Positions 36,223-46,462 of a DNA stretch of 64,000 bases are shown here, in pieces; the stretch's first letter is position 1, and each line of letters opens with the position of its first letter. Made by a program: the position numbers and the translations under genes. A model generated the notes under the pieces. It had not been told where the DNA came from. It saw only the letters and a list, made by a program, of their open reading frames with translations, and did no database searches. The stretch comes from Unio delphinus (lineage: Eukaryota; Mollusca; Bivalvia; Unionida; Unionidae). The stretch covers positions 5,019,001 through 5,083,000 of the forward strand of contig JAQISU010000163.1 of NCBI GenBank assembly GCA_029339505.1. The letters are read 5' to 3'.

Positions 36223-36573
36223 TATTGCAGTCAAGTTAGTAAAATTACCGGGAACACCATGGGCAAAGTATCCAGGAGAAAAAACATCTTCCGGGGTATA
36301 GTTATTGTGGACCGGGGACTAGACTCGATATCAGACTCGATGATCAAAACCACACCCCGACCTGGTGAATATCCAGTAAACGCTATTGATAAGGCGTGTA
36401 ATGCTCATGATGTTGCTTATAAAAGCAGTAATCTGCAACACAGACATATCGCAGATGTGAAATTAATTCACGCGTTTAATTATATCACTGATAAATCCTT
36501 CAAAGAAAAATTGCCTTCATGGTTAGTAATATAGGTAATGAAAGGTAAATTGATGTTAGGTGCTGGTAATTAA
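36212..36573 (+). pseudogene. Phospholipase A2-like domain (parvovirus-type), outer element
   Basis: The frame after the A8 run reads PGTPWAKYPGEK. After a further frameshift it reads NAIDKACNAHDVAYKSS, where H-D is the catalytic pair of PLA2, then a helical segment and the tail KGKLMLGAGN. Virion PLA2 domains release parvoviruses from endosomes; in Polinton-like viruses the role is inferred. Immediately followed by the integrase gene on the same strand. At least two frameshifts, so inactive here. Confidence 0.75.
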
Positions 36574-36580
36574 TAAAAAC

Positions 36581-37859
36581 ATGGAATCTATTTATTATTC
36601 TCCAAGAGGATACTGGAGGGGTAAAGCAGCAATTGGTAAACTCGCTAGCGCCGCAAAGGTGAAAAATACCACTGCAGTGGATTGGTTATCTAAACAGGCG
36701 ATATGGCAAATTTATCAACCACCACCTAAACGAATTAACTACTCGCATTTTGATATGACCGTTCCTAATTAAGTTCATCAAGCTGATATATTATTTCATT
36801 TGTTTTGATATAGGATTGTTAACGTAGCTATAACAATTTTTCAGTCATATCGCTACGATGTCTGCTGTGAGGCAGTTTATAGTGATGTCTAGTACTGAGG
36901 CATCATGCCGCAGACATGTAACATGATGTCCCACCCAGTCACATTATCCTGACACCAGGCCGACCAGTCCTAACACTAACCTCTTAATGCTGAGCGTCAA
37001 CCGAGGCAGCTATTAGTACCATTTTTGTAAGTCTTTGGTATGACTCGGCCGGGGATCAAACCCACGACCTCCCGCTGCTGCAGCGAACGCTCTAACCACT
37101 AGGCCACCGGAGCGGTTATATATATTATTTCTACCGCATGATGGTTTCTAGAAGTATGCGCTAACCGTAGTTGATGTTGCGAGTCGATACAAAGAAGCAG
37201 AGCCATTAAAAACAAAATCATCAACTGGAGTTGCTTCTGCGTTTGAAAGGATTTATCGAAGGGGTCCTCTGCGTTGGCCAAATCTATTACAAGTTGATTA
37301 TGGCAAGGAATTTCAGGGTGCGGTTCTATCAATAATTAAGAATCATAATACTGCGTTACAACGAGGGCATACTGCACTACATCGCGATCAGGCAATTGAT
37401 GAACGATTTAATCGGACATTTGCTGAGCGGTTATTTGGATATCAATACGCTAAGGAATTCATCCAAGATAAACGATCTCGTGAGTGGGTCAAGAGATTAC
37501 CAGGCGTTATTACCGCGCTGAATAATGAGATTACTCGAACAATCAACATGAAACCTAACAACGCAATTAAGAAAAAGTATATACATGTAAAACCACAAAA
37601 AGATTTTTCAAAACAACCAATGCTCGGTAATGTCACTGTTAGGTAGTTATATGAACCAGGAGAGCTCGAAGGTGGCACAAAAAGAGCTACTGATCCTATT
37701 TGGAGTGTCATCGCACATAGAATATCTAGTATAACACGATCCACAGGTAGACCAGCAACCTATAGACTGGATTCAACTGCTCCTCAGCGAGGATTTACTC
37801 GTGAGCAACTACAAGTGATACCCGAGCATTCCCAATTACTGCCTCGTGGTCTTAACTAG
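36581..37859 (+). pseudogene. Retroviral-type integrase (rve), outer element, interrupted by a SINE
   Basis: Polinton integrases insert the element and create 6-bp target duplications. The N-terminus M-E-S-I-Y-Y-S-P-x-G-Y-W-R-G is typical. A TAA at 36,770 falls in front of the first catalytic D segment (HQADILF). A SINE then splits the catalytic core at 36798-37119. After it come ALTVVDVASRY, the second catalytic D in LQVDYGKEF, and ERFNRTFAERLF; the residue pairing as catalytic E is in IDERF. A further TAG lies at 37,646. It ends at TAG 37857-37859 and overlaps the - strand polymerase gene end by 8 bp. Confidence 0.88.
36798..37119 (-). mobile_element. tRNA-derived SINE inserted in the integrase
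   Basis: On the - strand the element starts at 37119 with a tRNA-like head (box A GGCCTAGTGGTTAGAGCG, box B GGTTTGATCCC). A central part contains GTGACTGGGTGGG, which resembles the conserved V-type SINE domain known from bivalves. It is flanked by the 12-bp direct repeat ATATATTATTTC at 36786-36797 and 37120-37131, so it is a real insertion. Removing it and one repeat brings the integrase halves together. Confidence 0.9.
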
Positions 37860-38070
37860 CACCTCTGCGTCTGTTGCACTCAAGACAAGTCAGCATCACA
37901 TTATCTCTGGTATGACCAATACTGCTATTTTTTCTGTCTACGGTAAATTGGCGAGGATCTTTATCCGACCAACGCCAACTCATTATACAATTGCAACTCG
38001 CGCAGTGATTAGTCTGTTGTTGTTTCAGTGTAATTATTAATTCGGCATCAATGTCAAATTCTCTATTTTT
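37852..38070 (-). other. HNH nuclease domain at the C-terminus of the polymerase-helicase
   Basis: About 70 residues: C-x-x-C, then a D-R pair, G-H-T-R-D-N-V (the histidine and asparagine of HNH) and a second C-x-x-C-N. It joins the helicase frame after a slip at an A6 run near 38105; the helicase frame itself stops at 38037. The nested copy at 49,125 has lost the core of this domain but keeps the RRRGAS-type end, so the domain belongs to the gene. Confidence 0.72.
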
Positions 38071-41039
38071 TTTATCCTGTTGTTTATAGCCAGAGAGTTT
38101 TTTCTGATTATATCATCGCTGATAATGTTACTTATTGTAGTGTCATTATCATCTAAAACAACTCTTCGAAGTTGATTTATTCTTCGTACTCCGGACTCCG
38201 CAAGATAAACTAAATTTGACCACTCGATGTGATTCTCTACCATCCAAACAATTGTATCGGATATAGTTAATCCCTGTGAAGAATGTATTGTCGCTGCGTA
38301 ACCTAGCGTCCATGGTGATTTATCAGCGCGCAATGCATCTTCGACGACATTGATATCAACCAGCACAATATCATTTAATACAAGAATCTGTTTTTCACTT
38401 TGCCCAGGAATGTCAACTTCAATATTTTGTTTTCGTGTATCCTTGGGTCTATAACACAGCGGTATTGGAAGTGTTGCAAATGTTTCTTTATGCAATTCAA
38501 ATAACTTCATCTGAAGTGTGTCTCTGACTATTTTTCTACTTGCCACTATCAAATCGTTTGGTCTCCACGCCTCCCAAAAATCATTCAATGGGGTTTTGAA
38601 ATTAGTACACGCGCTTTTTCACATTGGATTCTATCCGGTTGTAATCTGATTAGTTTCTTGAGCTCGCGTAATTGTTCATCAAGTGCTCTATGATTAGTAT
38701 TACTCTCTTCATAATAGTCTACAAAATTCTTTAGCCAATTATGTGGAGACAAAACGACATATGGTGGTGGTTGGCCATGGTCGCCGCACACGAGATAATT
38801 CAATCGCACGAGTCGTCTTTCCTGACCAACCACAACCGTTTAAATAAACTGTTTTATATCTACATATTGGATCAGATAGACGGTGCATTAGATAGTTCTG
38901 ATATCTGATTATTTTTCAAGTAATTGCTTTCAATTTTAACATCTGCTGATTTGGAATAATCATGCAGCATTTCCTTTTTAATTCTCCATGCTCCCCAACT
39001 CTCGTCAGAATTAGTAAATTTGGCCAATGGTTCGCTATGTTTCGCGTGTATATAAAATGAATCAGTGGCTACTCTAACCGCGGTGTCAGGAAATCTATTT
39101 ATCATCGAAAATAGATTAATAGAAGCATAAGCCAGCATAGATGCCCTCAAATGTGCATACTGAAGACTGTATCCTATCCATCGTTGTAAGTAACAATTGT
39201 ACCTAATTTGGTTCCATCGGACAAGAAAACGTCTTTACGATTGACGTATATACCTTTAGATGTTATATCCGCGAATATAAAATCATATACAACGCTATCT
39301 ATAATCAACCGCGAAGAATGTCGTTTATTGTCGTATTTTACACCCTGAGTGAATTTACCAATTATTCTTCTACCGAGTTCCTTTGCTTGTCTATTTTCAA
39401 TTTCAAATAGCTGTTTGGACCATTTCAAGATATCATCTTCGTCGAGACTTGTTTTCTATTTTCGCTGATTATACTATCTAGATTAGGTTGTGGTAACCAA
39501 ACCTTAGTCTGCGCTCGATATGATATAATCGCTTCACTGACAATCAGCGATACAGCAGTTTAGAATCAATCATATACCGTAATAGCATTTGGCATCCAGT
39601 GTTTTTCAGAGATGTGTCTACCAATCCAAACATAGCAACACGGATGAAGTCCTGTAGCCAATTCAAATGATACCACACGAGCGAATCCGGTTAAATCAAA
39701 ATCGGGTAGCGACCCATTAATAACATCACGGGCCATCTCGTGTGGGATGCCCAAATCTCTTGAAGTACTCAGTGCATTCTCCGTACCCGAGAAAACTCCC
39801 GGGATAACACGCAACCATGTCAACCGAAATAATAGTTTTAGGGTCATATTTTGTATTCCATAATCCGCCGTGGTTATATTCCACACAACTTGATTTGATA
39901 TCTGATATAAATTCAGCTATTGTTGGTTTCCACATGTTTCTCTTTCTCGCAAAATGAGCTGCAACTGACGGAATGGTAAAACAGTTTGTTAATAATTGTT
40001 CGTCGTGTTCTGTTGAAAAACTACTAGCTAGTTTTTTCATCGCGTCATGGAGAGCTTCCGTACGGTATAATTCGCCATTGTGTCTTACAAATTGATCGAA
40101 TTTGCCCTCTTCATTTTCAAAACTATGAAGTAAGCACACTGACACAGGATCGTTGTTACTCAACTGGTAAATAATTTCTCCTTCGGAGAGAATTCCGGGG
40201 AGAACTCCGCGGGTAGATATTTTATTGTTCTATCTCGCGGAAATTGTTACTGCAGGTGTCGACGCGTGTTCGTTATGGTCAATAATTTTGATTGGAGCTC
40301 CATTTGATTTATATTTAGATTCGTGTAATACTTCTCCTGTTATCGTCATTATGGTTATTGGAAATCTTAATGATGTTTCCAATTTGGTTATATCCTGAAT
40401 TGTTGCCCTCTCCCCCGCTCCTTCACTGTTAGTCCCCATTCATTTATTTTTTTGCGTCTTACATCAGTCAATTTGTTTCCACGCAACGCATTTGTGAAGT
40501 GTTCTATTATTTGTTCTGCTACGCAATTCATTCTTGACGAATATTTCATTGGTTTTAGTTTTTCAATACTCGGTTTATCATTTAGCGGATATATCCCATA
40601 AACAACTGCTGTTACAGGATAAGATCTCTCGTAATACGGTTTGTCAATTCCAGTCAGAATTCCTGGTTTGGAATCTCGACTCACAGTGACAGTTCTTTTA
40701 TCCTTCAAGATGGGGTCAAATTTATCTCTGATAATCCAATCTCCTGTTTCCCAACGGATAATGAATTTCACTCTAAAAAAAATACTTTTTCTTGTCAAGG
40801 CGTAAGATTATCTCGGCTGCTTTTTCGTCGTTCATGGTAGCATCAATGCTACCATCAATTCGAAATGTCGACCAACAGTGAGATGCTTCATCGTGTTTGA
40901 ATTCATTACAACAATCACGAATTTTACCCAACACGGTTCTATCACTTATTAGATTTTTTGGTGTATCGGACACTCTATCGAGATCGAATTTAACATTTTT
41001 CCAGGGATTAATTTTCGATAATCTCTCGAACTCCTCCAT
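37852..41039 (-). pseudogene. PolB - SF1 helicase - HNH fusion, outer element
   Basis: Replication protein read on the - strand in several shifted frames. N-terminal part at 41039-40230. PolB palm motif A as VDMVACYPGSF (near 39830-39800), a motif B-like GRRIIGKFTQG (near 39360), and motif C VRVATDSFYI (near 39060). The linker KNNQISELS runs directly into a Walker A read as NGCG-x-SGKTTRAIEL. The C-terminal helicase has GDHGQPPP, a YAATIHSSQGLT motif and RRINQLRR. The C-terminus (37852-38070) is a CxxC HNH domain: C-A-S-C, FTVDRKNSSIGHTRDNV, C-L-E-C-N-R-R-R-G. About 230 bp between Walker A and B are missing, and several 1-bp frameshifts are present. The start is ATG 41037-41039. Confidence 0.82.
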
Positions 41040-41072
41040 ATTATAATTACAACAAGTATTTAAATAGAGAAT

Positions 41073-41082
41073 TTATATATAA
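41073..41082. promoter_or_regulatory. TATATATAA box between divergent genes
   Basis: Lies between the polymerase start (41039, - strand) and the zinc-ribbon gene (+ strand, from 41135). TATATAA also abuts the start of the HNH/NUMOD gene at 41428-41434. Position suggests viral promoters; not proven. Confidence 0.4.
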
Positions 41083-41134
41083 TGAATCTTTGCAAATGGC
41101 TCATGATTGGATCAGTGACCGCATGTAACAAATC

Positions 41135-41422
41135 ATGCAAAAGGAGTTCTGTGGGTATCATATGCAAAGTGTCCGACGTGGAAGTCTTGGCCCCTTCCAT
41201 TGCGTACGATGTGGGGTAGGGGTGAGAGGAAAATCGCAGTTGTGTCTCGGTTGTGGTGGTAAGAGATACAGAGAGTTGAAGCGTTATTATGATAAACGAA
41301 TTAAGAACTCCATCAATGACTCTGACTGTGCCCCTGACCTAGTAATAAGAACTCCTCAAGACTACGTTGATAGATTCTCAAGTAATGTTATCATTAGACC
41401 AAATAATAAATTAGACGAATAG
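41135..41422 (+). CDS. Small zinc-ribbon protein, function unknown
   Basis: 95 codons. FHCVRCGVG and CLGCGGKRY give a C-x-x-C pair typical of zinc ribbons, followed by a basic RELKRYYDKR helix. It lies between the divergent polymerase gene and the HNH/NUMOD gene, 12 bp before the latter. Zinc ribbons of this kind can be transcription factors, but I see no family evidence. Open frame intact in contrast to most neighbours. Confidence 0.55.
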   Translation: MQKEFCGYHMQSVRRGSLGPFHCVRCGVGVRGKSQLCLGCGGKRYRELKRYYDKRIKNSINDSDCAPDLVIRTPQDYVDRFSSNVIIRPNNKLDE

Positions 41423-41434
41423 TATAGTATATAA

Positions 41435-41929
41435 ATGGACCAAGAATTTCAACCACACCCTGTGATTGTCAACTATGAGGCATCCCGTGATGGTATTATC
41501 AAACACCGTAGACTGAAGAAATCAGTTGGTTTTGAAAATGGTATGGGGTATTTGATGTTTAGTGCTGGAATGAAAAAATATTACTGTCATCGTTTCATCC
41601 ACGAGGTGTTTAATGAATTGATCAAAGACGGATTTGTAGGTGATCACATTGATTCCAATCCTCAGAACAACAAATTGGATAATTTACAAACTGTTACACA
41701 GAGTGAGAATACTACATCTGGGAAAACTGGTACTTGTAAATCAATTGGGAAGAGACCCATAAAATCATTTAATACAGTAACTAACGAAGAAAAAATATTC
41801 CAATCAATGACTGAGGCTGGTAGATATTTAGATATTTGTGTACCCTCCGTACGATATGTTGCAGAGGGAATAACCCGATCGGCTTTTTGTAAAAGAACCG
41901 GACAAAAAATTCAATTTACTTATGTCTGA
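41435..41929 (+). CDS. HNH endonuclease with NUMOD1-like DNA-binding tail
   Basis: 164 codons, intact. The middle holds a CHRFIHEVFN helix and an HNH_3 core (DHIDSNPQNNKLDNLQTVT) with the H-I-D, N-x-x-x-N-L residues of the family. The tail (KSFNTVTNEEKIFQSM, TEAGRYLDI, VRYVAEG) is a NUMOD1-type module that binds DNA. Such stand-alone nucleases are known in phages and giant viruses as homing endonucleases. It is free of stops while surrounding genes are broken. The TATATAA directly before ATG could drive it. Confidence 0.82.
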   Translation: MDQEFQPHPVIVNYEASRDGIIKHRRLKKSVGFENGMGYLMFSAGMKKYYCHRFIHEVFNELIKDGFVGDHIDSNPQNNKLDNLQTVTQSENTTSGKTGTCKSIGKRPIKSFNTVTNEEKIFQSMTEAGRYLDICVPSVRYVAEGITRSAFCKRTGQKIQFTYV

Positions 41930-42230
41930 ATCATATTTTGTACATATTTATATAGCATCAAAGGGAGATAAATCGTGCAGGTATGTTACGGCTTAGCAAG
42001 GAGTTACCCTCAATGGATTTTTTAAAAACGCTACGTCACATCTGATCTCAATAATTTTAATTACTTAACAGGATAATAAATTATCTGTTTTGTGAGGAAA
42101 TGTAGTATTACAAATAATTGTACTTTTTTTAGTATTCGATTCCGCTTCAGTGTTGTCAATAATCAGTATTAAGTATACGAAAGATATATAAATTCGTTTA
42201 TTGTTATATGCTGTCCTATATAATTCACAA
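41930..42230. other. Non-coding gap between HNH gene and the nested element
   Basis: AT-rich, no gene. It ends in TCACAA directly before the AGCAGCAGAG terminus of the nested element, and TCACAT follows the other terminus at 51352-51357. That 5-of-6 match is a candidate 6-bp target duplication. Confidence 0.5.
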
Positions 42231-42601
42231 AGCAGCAGAGGGGGCGAATCGGACTTCTCTAATTGCGGTAGATTTTAAGCAAAGCATTTTAAGTCTCCTT
42301 TTGCCAAATGGAGCCTTAACGATTTTAAAGCCCTATTTGTCAAATTAAGTCTTTCTCAAAACCTCTCTACGAAAAAGAACCAGAGGGGGCGAATCGGACT
42401 TCTCTAATTGGGGTAGATTTCAAGCAAAACATTTTAAGTCTCCTTTTGCCAAATGAAGCCTTAACGATTTTAAAGCCCTATTTCTCAAATTAGGGGTTTC
42501 TCAAAACCTCTTGGGTTTAAGTACCTTGCCAATGGAGCCTAAACAAAAGCGTCGACGAGTCAAATTCCTCGAAGACACCAACGTCGCCGCCGTCTGCTGC
42601 T
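42231..42601 (+). repeat. Left terminal inverted repeat of copy B
   Basis: 371 bp, reverse complement of 50987-51351. It consists of two ~137-bp direct subrepeats, each starting 'gcagagggggcgaatcggac' or 'ccagagggggcgaatcgga', followed by a ~95-bp unique part ending CTGCTGCT. It begins with AG, as Polinton termini do. Confidence 0.92.
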
Positions 42602-42643
42602 ATGGGTTAACAATGAAAATCATTGTTGAAATTCGAAGAATTT

Positions 42644-43290
42644 TCACGACTTCACAAACAGACTAATTTGTAGAACCTCACCTTGTAGATCAATCAGATT
42701 ATTAGACTGGTCAGTGAGTTTGAAGTTGATTCTCGTTAGCGAATTATTATGACATCGCATATAGATTGGATTAACCGGAGACTCAATAATTAGAAATCCT
42801 GGAGGAGCTGTTGGTGCAAATGAATATAGAATATATCCCTGCTGAGCTTGATTTGATCGTTCGAGATTTATTTGATAGCTTCCTTCGATAGCATCACATA
42901 CTAAATTGAGCGCAATCACCGATGAAATATTCGCGGCGCGATATGCCTGCCGCCACCATCTGGGTCATTATGATGTGTCAGGATACTTGTTTGTGGTTGT
43001 GGTGCTGTTTTTTTCCATGCGTCATTGATTTTTTGGAAACCAGCGTCAAAGGCATCATTGAGAGATTTTTGTAGTTCTAAGATATTATATCCGTGTAGTT
43101 TGAATGTGGGAATATCTTCTACACGTATATTGTACTTCGTTGCAAATTCTGTTCTTGTTTTAGGATTATCGTCTTCTAATACCTCTTGAATGATTTGCAA
43201 ATGAAATATTTCCATGTCATTGATGATTTTGTTACATGTTTCTATGACGCTGATAAATTCATCTCGGGTGAAATATCATTATTCATCGCT
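42644..43290 (-). pseudogene. Penton-like/minor capsid C-terminal gene, copy B
   Basis: Homologue of 63044-63535 but keeps the C-terminus that the other copy has lost: SVIALNLVCD, GSYQINLERSNQAQQG, then INFKLTDQSNNLIDLQGE and a short end. The L-T-D-x-x-x-x-L-I-D-L-x-G-E strand is a common signature in Polinton minor capsid proteins. The N-terminal end is shortened and two frameshifts occur (near 42,917 and 43,250). Confidence 0.7.
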
Positions 43291-43309
43291 GTGAAATTTT
43301 CAGTGATTT

Positions 43310-43924
43310 TATCCTGTCGAGTTGTGTAATATCTAACTCGATTTTCTATTATTCCAGTAAAAAAAAATCAATTTGGTGTAACCACTATAGCTTTTTATTG
43401 GATTATTAGATTTTATCCTGTCGGTGATATAATCAGATTTTTGTGGTTCAGGTGTTAAATTAACGGTTTCTCCCCGAGGTGGACTTTCAGGCCATCCTAG
43501 TACGGTTCTTATAGAACTTTGATAGATATATACGATATAATTTGGTGAGTTTATCACAATCGCGGATGATAGCTTCGGATCATGAACCGTTATAGCGATT
43601 TTCGATTCTGTTCCGGTAATTGATTTTATTCTACGCTGGAATTCATCATTGATTTGTTCGATTTGGTATGATCCGGTTGGTATTGAAACAACGTTCCAGT
43701 CTGGAGTCCCGTCTTCGCGATTTGTATTCGCAAATACTAAGCTGCTATTCGGTTGTTTACTGCCAAATGGTGCTGACCTAGCGCTATCTCCTTCACGGGG
43801 ACTGGGATAGGGAAATTCACACTGAATTGGTTGATATTATTGAGATCATGCTGGTTTTCGGGTTTGTGTTCTCCACTATTTGTTGAAATAGTTCCTGCGG
43901 TGTTATCATTGTTATTATACTCAT
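43310..43924 (-). pseudogene. Minor capsid protein, copy B
   Basis: Starts at ATG 43922-43924, overlapping the membrane protein gene in another frame. It contains FPIPVPVKE, WNVVSIPTGSYQIEQIN and VYIYQSSIRTVLGWP, matching 62349-63026. Frameshifts near 43,830 and 43,720, with a further break of the frame near 43,560. Confidence 0.68.
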
Positions 43925-44384
43925 GTTGTCGCTCTAATTTTGACATCGCGGAATCATAAATATTTACCATCGCTGAGAATTCACTATCTGATATAAATGT
44001 ATCATCGAGCGACGACGATATCAACGACGACAATTGCGAGTACGCGGTTGATACAACATGAAATGTAATTATGTAGTCTTGCAGTTTACTCTGGTTGCAT
44101 GATGATATTTTTTTTTTGTTATTATCGAAATTATTCCTGCGATTGTTGTCGCCGCTGATATACAAATTGGAACAGCTATCGGAGCAATCATTGTCATCGA
44201 GGAGAGAATAATTCCGGCTCCGGTGATTACACCACTCACAGAGTACACGGTAACATCAACTGCGGTGATTCTTCGTCGGTATTTTTTCATTTTCATTGCA
44301 TACTCCTCAGTGAACGCTTTGAGTTTAGTCTGAAACTCTCTAGCCTGATCATAGCGATATTGACGAAGTCAACAGTGATGACAT
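43925..44384 (-). pseudogene. Membrane protein, copy B
   Basis: A basic KKYRRR motif precedes two hydrophobic spans (VYSVSGVITGAGIIL and IAVPICISAATTIAGIISI), as in 61902-62327. Frameshifts near 44,110 and 44,300. Unknown function; probably in the virion membrane or an assembly factor. Confidence 0.65.
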
Positions 44385-44404
44385 TTTATTTATTATAACA
44401 GATT

Positions 44405-44700
44405 TCAATTGGAACAGTTATTTACTTAAATCCGCTACGAATTCCACATACCATGTTGTTGAAACCCTAGCCAAATTCTTATCAGTGGATGCTATCGTGA
44501 ACGTTTCAGTTGTATCCTTGTCGATGATCGTTGAAATCGTATTGTTGACCCCAGATGAACTCGACGATGATATATTAAATTGAGTCGGTGTTACTAGTGT
44601 TAATCGATAAATACCTTTGACGGTTGCAGTGATACTTAGTATATTGTCTGTAGGAGTCTACGCAAATGATCCGTGTTGGATCGTGTATACTACGTTGTTG
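44405..44700 (-). pseudogene. Fibre-like protein, C-terminal head only, copy B
   Basis: Only the beta-rich, Thr/Ser-rich head remains (VKGIYRLTLVTPTQFNIS, NNTISTIIDKDTTE, TWYVEFVADLSK), matching 61560-61856. The coiled-coil shaft is deleted, and the head is joined directly to the truncated protease. Confidence 0.7.
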
Positions 44701-44709
44701 GTTTCCTCA

Positions 44710-44946
44710 TGACGAATTTTTGTTTTTTAAATGATTGTTAATCCATATGAATCAAAATAAACAATCCCACGTGGATCAATCGCGTATACAATCCAGTGAG
44801 TTCCAGGTCCGGTGCTGTTATCGAGATTAATAATACCGGTTTCAACGCTGTTTTGTTGTGCCGGTAACTGATCTTTCATAAAGACACCTCTGATGTTTTT
44901 AGTCGCGAGTTTTTTTAGCAGCATCGAGTAAATCGAAATTGGACAT
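44710..44946 (-). pseudogene. Adenain-like cysteine protease, truncated, copy B
   Basis: Starts at ATG 44944-44946 (MSNFDLLDAAKK). After an A7 run the frame shifts, as in the copy at 60357. It keeps FRGVFMKDQLP, the catalytic histidine in GTHWIVY and the aspartate in VYFDSYG, then breaks off before the catalytic cysteine. Confidence 0.75.
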
Positions 44947-44954
44947 TGGAACTA

Positions 44955-45429
44955 GTAAACCGTTCAAGGGATTCTCAGACCTGATCCGTGAACGGATCTC
45001 CCGCTGTACCATGAATACGGGGTTCCTGGTAGTCTTAGACCCTTTCCCTTCTTTTATAACCCTGCCCAGTTGCCTTTTTTAGTGCCATCCCTGCCGCGGC
45101 CCCAACGGTTCCTAGCGCCGCCGCTTTAGCCACCGCTGGGGCTGCTGCTGAAATCAAAGCCGGAATCGCAGCTAACAACTGGAATATACCGCCGGTTTTT
45201 ATCATGTTTTTGATAGCAGCCGCAGAGAGAGTGATCTGAACGCCTTTTAATCCTTGAAAGCATCATTGAAGTGTTTTACTTGACGAGTTGTTAACGACAA
45301 TTTATTCGCTCCGCCAGTCATCTGTGCAGGTTTCAGCGTTATTGTGGTTCCACATCGCTTAGCCGATTCCGACTGCAATTTCTTGAGTTGACCTGGAGTT
45401 AACGCAACACTGATATGACTATATGACAT
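44955..45429 (-). pseudogene. Small core/DNA-binding-like virion protein, copy B
   Basis: Starts ATG 45427-45429. Reads LTPGQLKKLQ, GTTITLKPAQMTGG and LSLTTRQVKHFNDAFKD to a stop at 45,247, then continues in another frame with an Ala-rich hydrophobic stretch and Gly/Arg-rich tail, as in 59889-60351. Confidence 0.7.
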
Positions 45430-45569
45430 TATACAATAACAGATTAATTCTAAATCGCGAAGCAATTCAATGAAACAAAAAAGAAAGGATTTTCTAAATC
45501 TGAAAATCAAAGATTTTCCAGAGATTCCAATCAAAGATTTTCCATTGGTGCATCAATTACTCTCATTAT

Positions 45570-46462
45570 TCCACCAACACCTTCGAGTAGCATTGATTTG
45601 TCTCTGAGAATGACGGCAATTGCTCTATAATTAGCAATAGCACCACGAAGCACATTAGCTCTAAAATGTATTGTCTTGTTAAATCAAGATGTTCCAACGA
45701 AAAATAATAGCTCGGATATAAATTCCTAAAGTCATATTGTGATATTTGCTGACCAGTATCGACATTTTGATCGCGTGCCATATGTGACAACAACCGATGA
45801 TACACGCGAGAAATATGATTTTGACCGTAATCAAGTTGTACATCGTTAATATTTGATTGTTATCATCTGTACTTACCGTTAGCCAACTTAGTAATGATTT
45901 TCCCCCTTGGTCCATAAGTGATAGTAATCGTTCTTCTGCGGTGATTGATGGAGTCAGAACTGGCATCCACAATGATATTTTTGTTAAATTGACTTTACCG
46001 GGATCAGCATTTGGATTTGCAACATCTGCTGAAATCCTCCAAATTGCGTCATTATCATCACTCTTTCGCACGAGTGCTACTGTATGCTTTGCTCCGTAGA
46101 TAACTTTTCGAACATTTCTACAGAATCCAAATATATGATATAGTGGAATCGCGCATGAAAATGATCTACGCGCTCCTTGTAACATTGATATACGTGTCGC
46201 ATCTCCTAGATTGAAATTGGGATCATTGTTTATAATCATATCCTCGATACCAGCAGGAGTAGGAGGAGGACCAGGACGATCATTTGGTCGTCTTATAATA
46301 AATTGATTTCCTCCAGCGGTATTCTTACCATCCTTTGCAAACATCATAGAAGGTCCTGCTGATCTTGTATAATCATCAGAATATCTCGCTAACCCGATTA
46401 TTGTTGTAGCCACATCAACATCGTGATCTATCGACTCAATCTCTTTTCCATCGATGAGATAT
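45570..46462 (-). pseudogene. Double-jelly-roll major capsid protein, partial, copy B
   Basis: Begins inside the protein (EIESIDHDVDVATT) at the deletion junction near 46,460. It has YSDDYTRSAGPSMMF, FSCAIPLYHIFGFCRN, VIYGAKHTVALVRK and ISLWMPVLTPSIT, then a second deletion at about 45,860, then NLYPSYYFSLEHLDLTRQ. Clearly homologous to 58449-59831. Confidence 0.8.
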
